Notes under the pieces: model-generated
What the model was told of the DNA's origin: nothing
What the model saw: the letters and a program-made list of their open reading frames with translations, nothing else
Databases searched by the model: none
Made by a program: the position numbers and the translations under genes
Source of the DNA: Cardinalis cardinalis
Taxonomy: Eukaryota > Chordata > Aves > Passeriformes > Cardinalidae
Direction: 5' to 3'
NCBI GenBank assembly: GCA_014549065.1
Contig: JACDOX010000083.1
Location: forward strand, 1,978,876-2,042,875
DNA length: 64,000 nucleotides
Part shown: piece by piece, positions 13,501 through 26,868 of the stretch
How positions within the stretch are numbered: the first letter of the stretch is position 1
Layout of the letters: every line of letters begins with the position of its first letter

Positions 13501-14013
13501 CAATATTGCTTATGAAGTATCAGTTGATATCTGAATAGCCTAGGAAAAATATTTTAGGCTCTGTTTCAGTTGATGCTAATACGTAGGTCTTCTGTAAATT
13601 CAAGATCCAAATTACATTAACTGGGCAAGGAATCAAACTTATCAGTTTTAAACAACTTGAGCGTGGGTGAGCTAGGTTTACTGTCTCTGTTGGTTTTGGC
13701 CAAATCTACATATACAACTATATTTCAGACTGAAATTAAATTTAAAAAATTAATAATTACTTGAACAGTACTTTTTTATACCTACTAGATTCCAGAGAAA
13801 AGCCTCCAAGAATTGTTCTTAGCTCAGGTACTAGATCGTCTCTTTCTGTTAGACTCAATCTGCAGTTCAAGTGAGTCCACTAGGCAAACGGAACTAATAT
13901 TTCCTGCATACCAATCATATTTTATATGAATAAACATTAAAAAAATGCTAATGGAATTTCATCCTTTCCTATATATTTAAGCCAAATGTATGTTCTGATA
14001 GCAAAGTTAAAAG

Positions 14014-14085
14014 CAACAAAAAAACCCCAAAAACCAAAAAACAGACACTACCACCACGTGCTACAAACAAACAAATAAAAACAGC
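14014..14085. repeat. A/C-rich low-complexity tract
   Basis: Runs of A broken by CCCC or CC (AAAAAAACCCCAAAAACC type) and short ACAAACAAATA repeats. It has no coding meaning. Similar tracts occur at 18.4, 39.3 and 54.7 kb, always A/C-rich on the plus strand, that is T/G-rich in the sense of CCDC171 transcription. Confidence 0.75.
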
Positions 14086-15628
14086 CCAAAACTCAGAAAC
14101 TACCAACATATACAACACTCCAAACTTTCATCAGTCATGAAGAACATAGAGGAAGAATTGGGAAAATGGTTTTCAGCCTTTTGGTTTGTCAAACCAGGAA
14201 GGTATAATGCAAGTTTAAAAAATTAGGTTTTCTAAAACAACCCAACAAAACCCCCAAAACAGGGATGTTTCAGTAATTTGGTGTGCCCTGTACATTCCAG
14301 AATTATACCTTCAATTCCTTTATTCAGAGGTCCCATTAAGACTACAGTCTTCTAAAACATCTCATATTTAAAGCACAGAAAACTCCAGTAAGTTATTAAA
14401 TTAAACTCAAAATACTTAAAGCAACAGGATGTTTTGACATATACAAATTAAAACTAAACTGTATGACTTGATGTGTCAGGAAACTTCGCAAAGCCCTGGT
14501 TAAATTACAATGTTTAATGTTCAGAGTCCCAAAAGAATGCAACAGATTTAACACACCTTGTCAAAGGAAACTTGATGTCACACAGGCTTTGAAAGACTAA
14601 CAGGAGCATATAGCATATGCCTGACCATAAGCATATGAGCACCATACAAGATGATCCTTCTGTGATCAAAGCAGACCCTCAGTGCTAACAAAAGCTGAAA
14701 AATTAGTGAATTATTTCATTATAGTGGTTCTGGCCTTCAGAAACTGTATGTGTCAAATCATCATCATCACCTAGATAGGATAAAAGTCCTACAAGGTACT
14801 GCTGAATATATAAATTTAAGAGAGGCAAGTACTGCAATGTTAACTTTGTGGCAACATTTAGTGAGTCAACTATGAGTTTATGGGCAAACTTCAGTTGACA
14901 CACACATCCAAAGGTGTGGCTTTAAGATTTCTATAGGCTTCTCTAAAAATAGGAGTTCTTCTAGGAATTCAAGGAGTTACACCATCTGAAAAGGATGAAA
15001 TGGAATCATTGCACCTTCATAATGTCACTTTCCTAATATCATCAAATGTATCAGGAAAACTCTGCTGGTGATTAACCACACTATTTGTGGCCATATTTTT
15101 AGTAAATTTTATTATTCACTGTTCATTTTAAAGATACCCTCCCTTCCACCACACGGAATAAAAAATAAAAGGGGGGTGAATTGATTGCTTGAGCAAAAGA
15201 GGCTCCTGTCTTTCCAAATGGTTGCATTTCTAAAACAAAGTCAAAAAAACCCTCAAATTCTTGTAAAATAGGGAAGTGAAATTGCAGTTTAAGAAGCACA
15301 TTTCTTTCTAAATCAATTTCTTTAACTCAACTGTTAAATAAACTGAAGAAAACAAATGTTATTTGAATAATCAAGATCACTACCATAATAAATCATAATA
15401 ACAACTTTTTAGCTGACAGTAAAGCTCTTTACCCTATGGAGTGCCCATTCCCATTTTAAAAATTTGTTCAATGATTAGTTTATTCAACAGGTTAAACTGC
15501 TTCCCAGACTTCAGTTTCTGAAAAAAACAGGTTCTCACTATGATCAACTATAAAAACTGTGCCTTCTCTACATGATGTGGGTTTCACAGAATTCAATTAA
15601 AAATTGTTATACATAACATAGAAACAAC

Positions 15629-15650
15629 AATAAATAAATAAATAAATAAA
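15629..15650. repeat. (AAAT)n microsatellite
   Basis: About five and a half perfect AAAT units directly visible. Confidence 0.95.
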
Positions 15651-18282
15651 TTTTAAAAATACCTGATGGGTAAATATTAAACAGCGTATCTTACATATGT
15701 ACGACTAAACAAAAAGAAAGATGAAGATGTAACTTGCTGTCTGTATTCCCTTAAATCATGCCAACATCACAGGAATAAAATTATGTGTTAAGAACAATAT
15801 TATGCTTTGTGCACTAATTGAATATCCTGTCCATCTCTGCAAGTTGTACTCTCTAGTATATTTCAAAGATTTGGTTTTTCTTCATTTGTCACATTAACTT
15901 TTACGCTTAAAGTACAAAATGCAAGCAAATGGAAGTAGGCAAACATTTATTTTTTCAAGAAATATGTTACTCTGCTGCAAACATGTCACAGAATGGAATG
16001 CAAAGATTTTTTTCACAGTTGAAAAGGATGGAAACATGCACAATTAAAGGAGAAGGCAGGGGAAAAGAGCATTAATAAGCTAACAGGAAAACAATTTCCT
16101 AAATTCTAGAAAGGTGCAAAAGAAAGTTGACTGCTGTGGTTTGCATCTATCCTTCTTTACCCCACTCACTATCTCCCTTTGGCCTAAAGAGGATCCACCC
16201 TCCCCTGTGTGGACTAGTGAGGTTAGTTCTGACAGTAAAATCTGCTGGGGGACAATAGAGACAATACTTGTGCTCCTTGTGCTCTCATGATCTTACCCCC
16301 AGTACAAACTGCACCAGAAGCAGAAACTAAGAGGAGACAGAGCATCAGAGACAGTTGTGTCCTGTCGAGGGAAGGCTGACTGTGAGCTGCCTCTCTGCCA
16401 TCCAGAGGGAAACACAAACCTCTTAACACGAGATTTACCTTTACAAAACATAAAGAGTAAGTGTGTACACATATATGTTTTTTAATTTAATTATTATTTT
16501 TCTTAATGGGTGCATGTAATATTAGCCATGCTATGTTACAAGCGCATGCTGCACATACACACATACTGCGGCTAGCTGAGAAAGAGACAGGCTCCTAGCA
16601 ACACTGCCCTAGGTCATACTCTAAGCTTTTTTTTTCCCCTGTGATCTAGGCAGTGAGCTAGTAGTATAAAGTAAACAAGAACAGCAAAAACGTAACAAAA
16701 ATTGTCTTTCTATTATCTATCATCCTGATCAAGTGAACTGCAATCCACACGGTGCATCTACACATCTTGCACTCTTTATCAAAGTTAATATCTGAAGATC
16801 AGCACTGAATTTTCTCCTTACAAACAGTGCTTTAAATACTTAGCTTGAAACATAAAACCAAACAGGTGTGAAAACAAGATAATAATTATTCACAACATAA
16901 CTTGTAGGATTTAAATTCAAAATGTCAAGAAAATAGCAGAAAGATGACAGACTGGATTGCATGGATTCACTCACCATTTAAGCATCTATGCTAGACTCAT
17001 TCAGGCACAGCTATGCTTTAATCCCCTCCAAAAATTTCTCAGCAAATTCAGAGTTTCAGAACAAACAGACATTCCCTTTATGTTTAACCCACAGTTTAGC
17101 AGGGAATAATAGAAGCTTCCCGGCTCTCTTTCTTGAAATAACTTCTTCAAAAGGGAGGAGGAAGCACCTTCTGGCCTGAGTAAAAGTCCTTGAGTCTGGA
17201 AAGAAGTGAATTTGTGTGCCTTTGTAGAGAATATTCCTTTTCTTCTACAAAGACAGTAAAATGGTGTCCTTGACTCTGTTCTTTTGTAAAAACTTTTTCC
17301 CAGGGTTAAATGTCCTGGTCTATAATATCCAGTTCTCGGAATAACACCCTCTCTAGCACTTCCAATACTTTCCTTTCTACTACAGCATTAACAATATATG
17401 TAATAATATATGAATGTTTCTTGTAATTTGATGTCCTCGAAATGCTCCTTTGATAGGTATGGGAAGAAGGCAAAAGAAACAGCAGTGTGTAGCCAACAGG
17501 AAGAAAATGTATGTGGCTGATGAATTAAACTCATCATGTATTACCAATGAAACATATTTCAAAAGACTAGTGCAAAGGTGTCTAATAAGGAAAAAGCCAT
17601 CACATGGCTGCCTCCTGACTTGCAGCTGCCCTCCACAGCAATTCGGGCATTTCTGAAACATTTTTTTTCAGGAAACCCCACCTAGTATTTGCAAAGAAAA
17701 TAGAAGACTAGCTCATTCCAGTATTTCTCCTTTGAAAACTGAGTGAAATAAAGTGCAGGCATACACTGCCTTGCTCTCCACTAATCTGCAGCAGGCAGAG
17801 GATGAATGCATGATGATTTTTTACAGGACAAACTTGAACCTACACTTTAGACTTGCTTCCTTATCCAAATCATTAGTTTCTCAAAATTAATTTCCAATTA
17901 GTTGCTCCTGAAGGTACTATTGTTGCACTGGCCTGTATTTATGGTAAGAGATGAATACAGCTTTAGCTTCCAAGCGTCTTGTCTTCAGTCCTGGGAACTG
18001 AGGATTCTTGTTTGCGAGCTGGTAGTTCCAGTACCTCACTAGCAACACATTTCTAATGCCATAGAAATGCAAACCATGAAGGGAAAAAAAGGAAAGGAGA
18101 TTACCTTCCTGAAAACATGACCCTCCTTTTTTGTGACTTAGCCAATTACTTGAAAGATTTGTTTTTTGCTTAACAGCAGAACAAACCTGCGGTCATTTAG
18201 GAACTTCATGGTTTCCATTAAACCACACAGTACGGACATTTGGAATTTCATAGCAACAGTGGAGTGAGAATGTAGATCTTAC

Positions 18283-18368
18283 TTTTCCAAAGTACCGACC
18301 TCTGCTGAGAGTTAACACCCACACACATTCTCTCACATTCCTTAGCCAATTCATGTCATTAAGGAGAG
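18283..18368 (-). other. Candidate cryptic or alternative CCDC171 exon (86 nt)
   Basis: On the minus strand an excellent acceptor (TTTTTTTCCTTTGTTTGTC then TGTTCTTCAG) and a GTAAGA donor frame an 86-nt open segment. Its phase 1 start fits the donor of the exon at 27620, giving ALLNDMNWLRNVRECVWV... Its phase 0 end would enter the terminal exon in the frame reading ETRGSSNISVAPS. No such segment is present in the mammalian protein as I recall it, and the pyrimidine tract belongs to an A/C-rich repeat on the other strand. It is more likely a decoy or a species-specific alternative exon than a constitutive one. Confidence 0.2.
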
Positions 18369-18382
18369 CTGAAGAACAGACA

Positions 18383-18458
18383 AACAAAGGAAAAAAACCA
18401 AACTAAAACAAACCAAAACAAAAAAAAATCCCACAAAACCCAAACCAACCCCACTTAA
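18383..18458. repeat. A/C-rich low-complexity tract
   Basis: Plus-strand A runs broken by CC and CCC, next to the candidate cryptic exon. It supplies the T-rich acceptor tract of that candidate on the minus strand. Confidence 0.75.
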
Positions 18459-20433
18459 GCCGCTTTCTTAAGCACTTGAAAGTAAAATGCTAGAAGTGGA
18501 AATGTAATGTTTAAACACAGCACTGTTTCTGTCCATCTACAGTGTTTACAGTATTAACCCTCAACTGAAAAACTGAATTATTGGAAACCACCTAATTATC
18601 CAAACATTTACCTCTCTGCAGGTGTAAATACATGGGCCTAATAAGCCTTCCCACTGTGAAAGCAGTTATTTAAATTATATTAAAATATTAAAAACTATTT
18701 AATGAGCTTTTCCCCCCTAAAGTAAATTGAGTGTGTGCCTTAACCTGCTTCAGGCAAAGGAAGTTTCAAACATATTGGTTTTGAAACTAGCCATTATTTC
18801 CCATGTTGCAAAAATGGCAATTTTATTTCCCAACAGCAAATGAAACTGTCAGGAAAATTTAGATGCAATAAAATTGGGTGGTTAAACCAACATGCTGGAT
18901 TTGGAATAAAACTGAATTAAAGGAATTAAAATTAAGCATTATGTCAGTCAAACTTTAGAAAAAACTATTTGAAATGGTGGAGGGGGATGTATTGGGGTAG
19001 GGTTTTTTTTGTGAAAGTTAGGTTTTGGACTTGGTGAGGTCCACCCATAACTACCTATTTTATGTCCATCAACTGTGTCACATTTGAAATTTGCACAATG
19101 AAAAATATTTTGCATAAAATGTGTTGCTTCTGGCAACATTTCTGCCTAAATAAAAAGTTGTCAGGCAGTGTGTGACTTTAGTGGTACAGAGTTTTAAAAT
19201 GGTGGCTTCAGTCCAAGGCTAGCTAATAACGGCTGACATGCACTGGAATCTTGAGGCCTAAATCAACATTGTTTTCACAGCTGTAATTAAGCCACCTAAT
19301 CAGAAGCACATTTTGACGGGACAGTTTCTGGAAGCCAGACATTACAATTTCTTATGCCTGGAGCGCAGTGGCTCATGAGAGGTCCTCATTTAATTTCAGG
19401 TTTTAAAAAAAAAGTCTGTAAAATTAAAAGAGTATAAAAAAAAGCAGTGTATGGCTGTTGAAATGAAGCAGGCCTATGTGTTCATGCCTTGACCAACCCT
19501 GCATCCCACCCTGCTTCGGCTCTCTGCCGAGTCCCCAGCTCTCAAGTGGCAGCTACACACAGTGAGATTAAGGGCTTCTGCCAAAGTCAACAGATGAGCT
19601 GGTCTGAACTGGCTCTCTGTGTGTTCTGATTGTAAATTGTGCTGGTGATGATTAGAGAACTCTAACACAGGATGTCAACTCTTAAAACTGTCCAGAGAAA
19701 ATATTTTATTTTTTTTTAAGTTCAGGAAATTTTTTTAAACTTCTTTTGTGGCTTGGTACATAGTGTTGTGTCTATAACTTTCAGATGATTAAAACATGAA
19801 TTCACACAAATCAAGCAACTATATTATTAAAAAAAATACACTGTTACTTGCTCTCATTGGACATACTTCCCTCATTTAGGAATGTTTACATAGCAATGCT
19901 GCTGCAGAATGCAACTCTTTGACTAGTACAATACAGCAGTCTTGTGCTTCTTCCACCTGCCAAGTGGAAGACAGCCTCAAAATTCAGACTATTAACTACT
20001 TTTGTTGTATGATTATCAGTTTGGGACCTTGTCATACCTGCTTCAACAGCTACACTGCCTTGTTTTTTTCTCTGGAGCACAGCTACATTGGTAACTGTAA
20101 CATAAACTTTCAACCCCAGAGGCCACTGTAAAACTATCAATATAAAGGCACCAATCACTGGGGTCTGATTACATTTGGTTCTGCACTTTAATTACATATG
20201 GATTCTATTAACTGAACCTTTTGCCTTATAGGCAACATTTTAATCAAATTACTATAATATTCAAATATAACAGTCTGACAAGTTTAAAGTTCACATACCT
20301 AGAATATTGAGTATCAAAAAATTTTTGCATAGAAAAGGAAGCATTCTTTACAAAATAGCAAACATGTTGTTGGATTACTGTAACTGCTTTTTACAACATT
20401 ACCCTAAGTTGCAGAATGTGAGTTATAATACAG

Positions 20434-20475
20434 GTTGTTGTTGTTGTTGTTAGTAGTAGTAGCAGTAGTATTATT
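20434..20475. repeat. Compound (GTT)n-(TAG)n microsatellite
   Basis: Six GTT-type units pass directly into about seven TAG-type units, one of them CAG. Confidence 0.95.
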
Positions 20476-20689
20476 TTAAACTATGTAATTTATACTCTTT
20501 AGTTACAAAAATTACTTGTGTAAGCAATACCAGGTGAACTAGTGATCATTTGCATTAGGACATGCGCATTCTTTGGCTATGCAGTAAGGCTGGCAAGTTG
20601 TTATAGATGAGTAATGGGATGATTGCCTCTCGCAATTAAGAGATGAATATTTATTGTGTGTATGTTAAGAGAAGATTGATTGATATATA

Positions 20690-21240
20690 GTTATGTTATT
20701 GTGGTTTGTTGTTTAGACGTCCTCTGTTCTCCCTATAGTGCCCTTTCACCCCCCCTGTATTGCTGCCACTGGACAGCCTGGGTTGTGCAGAACACATGGA
20801 GAGAGGCGTGTACTTGAACCCCTTGCATAGGGAAGTTGGGAACTGGGAAAGGGAGGCAAGGCATGACAACACCTGACTTCCAATCAAGTTACAAGAAAGT
20901 CTCCACCAATGGACGGCGAAGAAGAGCTGACTGGCAGACTTTAGGAGGAGTCAACACTGCCTCATGCAACTCCCAGGGGTCTAAAAGGTGAAGCAGCCAT
21001 TTTTATGGACGAGTTTGTAGCAGCTGGTCACCAACTCCCAGTGTGCTATCCTTTTTCCTTATTCAGTCCTTTGCTGTAATGTTTTAAGGTTTAATAAACC
21101 TTGGAAAGTGAGAGTCATTTCTCACTTGAGAAATTCTCACACTTTAAAATTTTAAAAGTGAGAGTCATTTCTCACTTGAGAAATTCTCACACTTTAAAAT
21201 TTTAAAAGTGAGAGTCATTTCTCACAAAGTGATGCCAAAT
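20690..21240 (+). mobile_element. Probable retroviral LTR, plus strand
   Basis: A block of higher GC than its surroundings ends with AATAAA (21093-21098), CCTTGG and a tail GTGAGAGTCATTTCTCAC, the layout of an LTR R/U5 end. No gag or pol sequence follows, so it would be a solo LTR. The end is expanded into a 50-bp tandem array (separate entry). I cannot fix the left boundary or name the family. Confidence 0.5.
21105..21235. repeat. 50-bp tandem repeat, about 2.6 copies
   Basis: The AAGTGAGAGTCATTTCTCAC core recurs at exactly 50-bp spacing (G of GTGAG at 21108, 21158 and 21208). Full units also contain TTGAGAAATTCTCAC and the near-palindromic ACTTTAAAATTTTAAAAGT. GTGAG...CTCAC pairs inside each unit. 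The copies are identical by eye, so the expansion is recent. Confidence 0.95.
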
Positions 21241-21693
21241 TACTTAAAGTCAGGAAAGAAATACAAATATTTCAATAAAAACAATTTCAGGAAGATATTA
21301 CTGGTGGATTCAGTCTTACAGAGACATTAAACTTGGCAAATCTCATGAACAGTTTTCTATTTTAACTTTTCTGGTATTTTCACACTTTGATCTTTATGAC
21401 AATCTCAATAGTCAGGAAATTTTCCTTGTGGGCCTGTCATATTTTTCTTTGCTTACTATCACTTCAGGAACATTCAGATGTTCTACAGCAACTAAACACT
21501 GGTAAGTAACAATACTGAGCAAAGTTATGATTATTAAGGTCCATATTGACTGAATTCTGCCCAAGACTATTTCCAGGAAAACACATCGACTCAGACAGTA
21601 ACAAAAATAGCAAGTCTAATTACTATCTGCAAGGCAATTTAAAAACCAGTATCTCCAAATCTTTCATGAAACAAACTCTTATGTGCAAAAGAC

Positions 21694-22974
21694 TATGTGA
21701 GGTAGTGAAAAAGCCAAGGAGACTCTCGGTTTTCCACAGCATGGTTTTTGGTAGCAGAGAAAGGCCACAAAAATGGCTCCAGTGAGAAGCTGCTGAAGCT
21801 TCCACCATGTCCAGCAGAGCCAATCCCTGATGGCTCTGAAGATGGACATGGTGCTGGCCAAAGCTGGGCCAATGAGAGAGGTTGGTAACACCTCTGTGAT
21901 GACATATTTAAGAAGAAAATCAAAACAAAGTGGGGTGCAGTTTTTTTCCTAGCCAGAGAAGAGGAGATGAGAACATGTGAGGAAAACAACATGGTGACAC
22001 CAAGGTCAGTGCAGAAGAAGGGGAGGAGGTGCTGCAGGCACGAGAGCTGAGATTCCTCTGCAGGCTATGGTGAGACCGTGGAGAAGCAGCTGTGCCCCTG
22101 CAGCCCTTGGGGATCCATGGGGGATGCAGAGATCCACCCACAGCCCTTGGGGACACACGGGGAATGCAGAGATCCACCCACAGCCCTTGGGGATCCANAG
22201 GNNATGNAGAGATCCACCCACAGCCCTTGGGGACACATGGGGGATGCAGAGATCCACCCACAGCCCTTGGGGACACACGGGGGATGCAAAGATCCACCCA
22301 CACCCCTTGGAGATCCAGAGGGGATGCAGAGATCCACCCACAGCCCTTGGGGGAAGTGCCCATGCTGGAGCATGTGGATGTCTGGAGGAGGCTGTGATCC
22401 AGTGGGAGAGCTGGTGGAGAGAGAGCGAGTCCCTGCCTCCAGGGTGGAGCAGCCTGTCCTTGGAGGACTGCGCCCATGCAGGATGCATGCCACAGCAGTT
22501 TTGGGAGGACTCTGTGCCTGTGGGAGGGACTCACATTGCAGCAGCTTTGATAGGGCTGTTGCTCGTGAGATTGGAGCCACGTTGGAGAAGTGCTTGAAGA
22601 ACTTTCTCCTGTGGGGAAGGACCCCATGGTGCAGCAGAGTAAGGACTCCTCTCCCTCAGCAGTGGAAGACCCAGGGTGACAAACTGACCAAACCCCCATG
22701 CCCTGTCTCCCTGCACTGTTGGCAGGAAGGAGGGAGGGGTGGGGAAAGAAAAAGTGGCCTATTTTACTTCTTATTATCCTCCTCTGACTCTGTCAGTAAT
22801 AGATTCATATTTCACCTTTAAGCTGAACCTGTTTTGCCCCTGGAGTGTTTTCTCCCAGTCCTTAACTCATGAAGCCTTCATTAAATTTTCTCTCTTCTGC
22901 CCAGCCGTGGTAGGGAAGAGTGAGTGAGAGGCTTTTGTGGGTGCCTGGCATATTTCTCGTGTCAAACCACAACA
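21694..22974 (+). mobile_element. ERVL-like solo LTR carrying a minisatellite
   Basis: Follows a bird LTR that I recall: AGCAGAGCCAATCCCTGATG, GATGGACATGGTGCTGGCC, a TATTTAAGAA box at about 21906, GAGAAGAGGAGATGAGAACA, then a GC-rich middle with GAGGCTGTGATCCAGTGGGA units. The end is TAACTCATGAAGCCTTCATT, CTTCTGCCCAGC and a terminal CAACA. It starts near TGTGAGG. A 40-bp tandem array fills 22100-22350. No retroviral coding region flanks it. The long open frames across it on both strands are products of the GC-rich repeat, not genes. No clear target-site duplication was found. Confidence 0.65.
22100..22350. repeat. 40-bp minisatellite, about 6.3 copies
   Basis: The unit reads GATCCACCCACAGCCCTTGG then GGACACATGGGGGATGCAGA. 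Units alternate between GGATCCA and GGACACA variants in the middle. Several N bases at 22198-22207 lie inside the array, as expected where short reads collapse. The unit length (40) is not a multiple of three, so frames rotate between copies and coding is unlikely. Confidence 0.95.
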
Positions 22975-24721
22975 CAGAGTTTTCACTCAGGACCTACCTG
23001 CTTCTTGCAACATCTGAGAAGAATTCCTCCAGCTACATCAGACATATGGCTCTGACATTTAACACGACACTGATAAATACCTTTCCCTTATGCAGCAAGA
23101 GAACAGGTAAATAGTTAGAATTTTTTTTTTCTCTCTAGTTCCATCCTCATAATTCTCTATTTAGGACAATGCATCCTTGTTAGATGCAGGTCTTAGCCAT
23201 AACAGATTGAACAGATTGAACTGGTGACAAGGAAACAAAGTATATGGGGGTAAGACATGTAAAACCACTGTCCAGATAAGCCTGGTTAAGTAGGGAGAAA
23301 ATGTCAGGGAAATAGTTAGCTGATAAGTTTGAGTTTTAAATATTTCTTTTCTCTCTATGATCTATGAACAGAGTTCATGTAGATAATGAGAACTGAGTGC
23401 TGACTGCTTTGAGTAGGGAGGAAAGTGTACATCTTGCTTAATGCATTTTTCAACACAGAAGTATGAAACGATATGTCAATCACTAGAATCTCAAAAACAA
23501 ATACATACTATTCATGCAAAAGATCATTCTGCCTGCTTCTCTCACCTCAACAAAAGGCACCATTTCTGTATTTTCTATACTTTAAGTGATATCACTAGAC
23601 ATTTCTAGACAAAGGATAGATACAAACACAACTGTGGTGAAAAATATATGACACAAAAATATAGCCACATTAAGCCAATGAGTGACTTTACTTTCATCTC
23701 AGCTAGGAGAAGCATCAAAAGACAACAGCTGTTTTCGCAGTTAGGGAATTCTCATCCATTTACAGACCTCTTTACTTCACCCCTCTCATCCATCTGAAAC
23801 TCACGTTCTCCCCCTTTCAGCTAAAGTTGTCTTTTTGGGTCCCCCAATTTCCATTTCTCCAGTACACACAAAGCTTTTCTCTCTTCATAATCTTTAGAAA
23901 TTACTGTATTTTGCTCTTCATTTTTTATTCTCCTTTGATTCTGAGGTGAAAACAGAAAAATGAAGGAGTATGACCAGATCAGTGCCCATGCAGGTTCAGA
24001 GAAGCACCTGACAAGAAGCACAAAAGTGACTTCTTTTGTTTACCAGAACTGATACCAGATTATTTTACATTCTTCAACTTCTGACACAAGTATTGACATC
24101 AGGTATAAAATCTTAGGGCTGGAAGCTACAAAAAGACTTTCTGAAAATATTTTATAATGAACTGAATTCTGTTCACGGTTCTTCCAATGTGCCCAGTCAC
24201 CCTGGAAAAGAGTGTCACTGCATCCACACCCTGCAACACTGCACTTGCAGCAAAAGCCCCTTGGACACCATGGATTCAAATACCTGCCATGTGACTAAAT
24301 ATGATGACACATTGCCATGCAGCACCCACAAAGAAACTGCCTATGACTGCACTACTGCACAATAAAGCACTTCTAAGCTTTCAGTTCAAGGTCTACTCAT
24401 TACTGAAACTCTGAAAGGATGTGCAAGTATAAAATAAAGCAATGTATCTGAAGAAGAATAAAAATTAATAAAGGCAGCAGAATTCAGCACAGTCCAGTTC
24501 ATGATATTTATATTACTGGATGTTTCTAAACAAGAAATAGGCAGGAAGGACTATTACAAAATGTTGATAGTTTTGTAATAGAAGAAAAAAAAAAGGGACA
24601 TTTTAGAAATGTAAGGGAAATTTCAGAAGCAGTTGGTAAAGAACAAATAATCAGAAGAAGTTAAAAAAACTGAAACCAACCAACCAAGAACCCTCAGGAA
24701 TAGAGAACAATAGAAAAAGGT

Positions 24722-24800
24722 TGGGGGAAGGGAGGGCAGCGAGAGGAGGAGGAGGAAGGGCGGGGGAGCAGAAAGAAGGAAAGAAGAAGAAAGGAAGACA
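24722..24800. repeat. Purine-rich (GGA/GAA) tract
   Basis: Almost pure G/A on the plus strand: GGGGGAAGGGAGGG, then GAGGAGGAGGAGG, then AAGAAGAAAGGAAG. Confidence 0.85.
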
Positions 24801-26829
24801 GGTAGAAAACCTAGGCTGTTTTTCAGCCATATTGAATTTTAAAGAGTTGCAAGATTTAAAAATGCACAGAGCCTTTTTCTCCACAGAGTAAGAATCATCA
24901 AAGACAGGTACGACACATAGATAGCTGGGCACTAATGAAGACTACAGAGACATTCTGCCACTGACTTTACTTCTCCCTACATAATTCTCTTCTCTATAAG
25001 CAATGTTTCCAGTGTTCATCTCACCTCTGTCCATCATAATCATATCCCTTCTTGTTCCTCTCTGTTGGCATTAGCATGACCAAATATAACAATCTCAGAA
25101 TCTAAACTCTATTGACTAGAAGGAAAGTGCTTGAACTAGAAATGGACTGGAGGATGGAGATGTCAATTCGGAGTCTGAGATAAAAGATGAGGAGTTAGAA
25201 TCACCAATTTTGCCTCATGGCATCAATTTTGTTTTTAAAATTATTAGCAAAACCCAAAGCAGCAGAAGAGAGAAGTGGTGTGAATAGAAAGAAAGGTGAC
25301 ATAGTTACAAAATTTCAGTAGAAACAGGTCAATTAGGAAAGCAATAAGCATGGAAAATATCAATACTCATGGATGGGGCAAACTTGCATGCAATGCAAGA
25401 CAGGGCAAGATCCTTAAGCGACTAGCATAAAAGACATCAAGAAACAGCCAAACATGTGAGATAAATCCCAATTCGATAAGGTCCACACATGATACACAAC
25501 TGGAAGACTTTAAAAATGTATTTCAGCACTGAGCAGCTGTTACTCTTCAGGAAGCACAAACACAGGTCATACGAAGGCCTGCAACCAATACAGTCCAAAT
25601 GCTGTGTTTGCCACCTCCATGTAAAATTTTGTCGGCAATGGATATATGACTGAAGACAGTGAATTAAAACTAACAAAGCTAGTCTAATTTTGAAATCAAA
25701 TGTGTACTCAAGAAGTCATTGCTGCCTTTCATTTAAAATAAGCAAAAAAAATCTCTTCTACTTTTTTTACTAGAGAAAGCAATTCAGTGTAGAACTTCCT
25801 CAAAATCAAACCAAAACAGTATCAACTAGAACATTTAAAATCTAAGTCACACTGCAAATCTGTGATGCCTGAAGTTATTAAAATTCATGCTTAATGCAAC
25901 TTTTACAAATATTAGGGACAAATTTATAGAAAATTCACCATTTTTCATGGCAACTTGAGACTCTCACTCTGAATGTTTTCATTTTTACATTAAAATTTTA
26001 AAGCATTTCATTTTAATGCTTAGGCCTAGATTCAAATTAAATTTCATCTAAAGGAAGAACTACTGTTCTCCCCAGAGGTCTAAGAGATCCCTCCACAATG
26101 CAAATAGCATCATCTTTACATTGGCAGTGCATGCAGATACAAACTACTTAAAAAACACTGCATTTACACAAACATTGGAGAGGTGTTTTTCAATGTAATG
26201 TATCAGGCCACTGCAAAGCTCTTCACAGACAGGACTAGCATAATCTTTGTTAAAAGCTCTCTCAATGCAAATGAAAGCAAACCTTGCTGCAAGTTTGGCA
26301 GACTTCCCAATCTTTACTAAACAAGTGGTCATCTTGATTTAAACAACAAAAACAACCATAACAGGCAAAGGAGAAGTCTAATTACATTGGGCACAGGCTC
26401 AGCAGGACACACATAAACACAGCAGAAGACATCAAAAGGGTCTGGTTGGAAGAGGAAAAATGCAATTTCAGTGATTTCATTTCTTAGAAAGGTTGTGTAA
26501 TCAGAAATAAACAATGTTTTCATTCAACAATTGTCACCTCAAGATGTTAAAACTCAAATTCAGCACTGATTAATAGAGTTTATATTTGCAGTAATTTCCC
26601 AATGTGCTGTTAGAAGTAGGATGAGAAATTAATATAATTCTGTTGAAAGCAACCAAAGCCAAAGCCAGTCACAGCCTTTCACTATATGTTTACTACAGTG
26701 TTTGTGTCATTTTCATTGTGACAGCTCTCTTTTTACAGATCTCCTGTTTCAAAAAGGAAGACAATATTCATACTCTTTATGGCCATTTACTACACAAGAT
26801 TAAAAGAAAAGACAGTAGAAAGGGAAGAA

Positions 26830-26868
26830 GAACAACAACAACAACAACAACAACCACTACCACCACCA
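26830..26868. repeat. (ACA)n-(CAC)n microsatellite
   Basis: About eight ACA units followed by mixed ACC/CAC units. It explains the polythreonine and polyvaline runs of open frames here. Confidence 0.95.

Noticed and set aside
16223..16429. Minus-strand segment with acceptor-like CCTCGACAG and donor GTAAGATC
   Set aside because: The peptide is hydrophobic and Cys/Ser-rich with no match to the gene, and the acceptor lacks a strong pyrimidine tract.
21920..22821. Long open frames on both strands (up to 259 codons)
   Set aside because: They come from the 40-bp minisatellite and GC-rich LTR, are present in many frames at once, and are internally repetitive.
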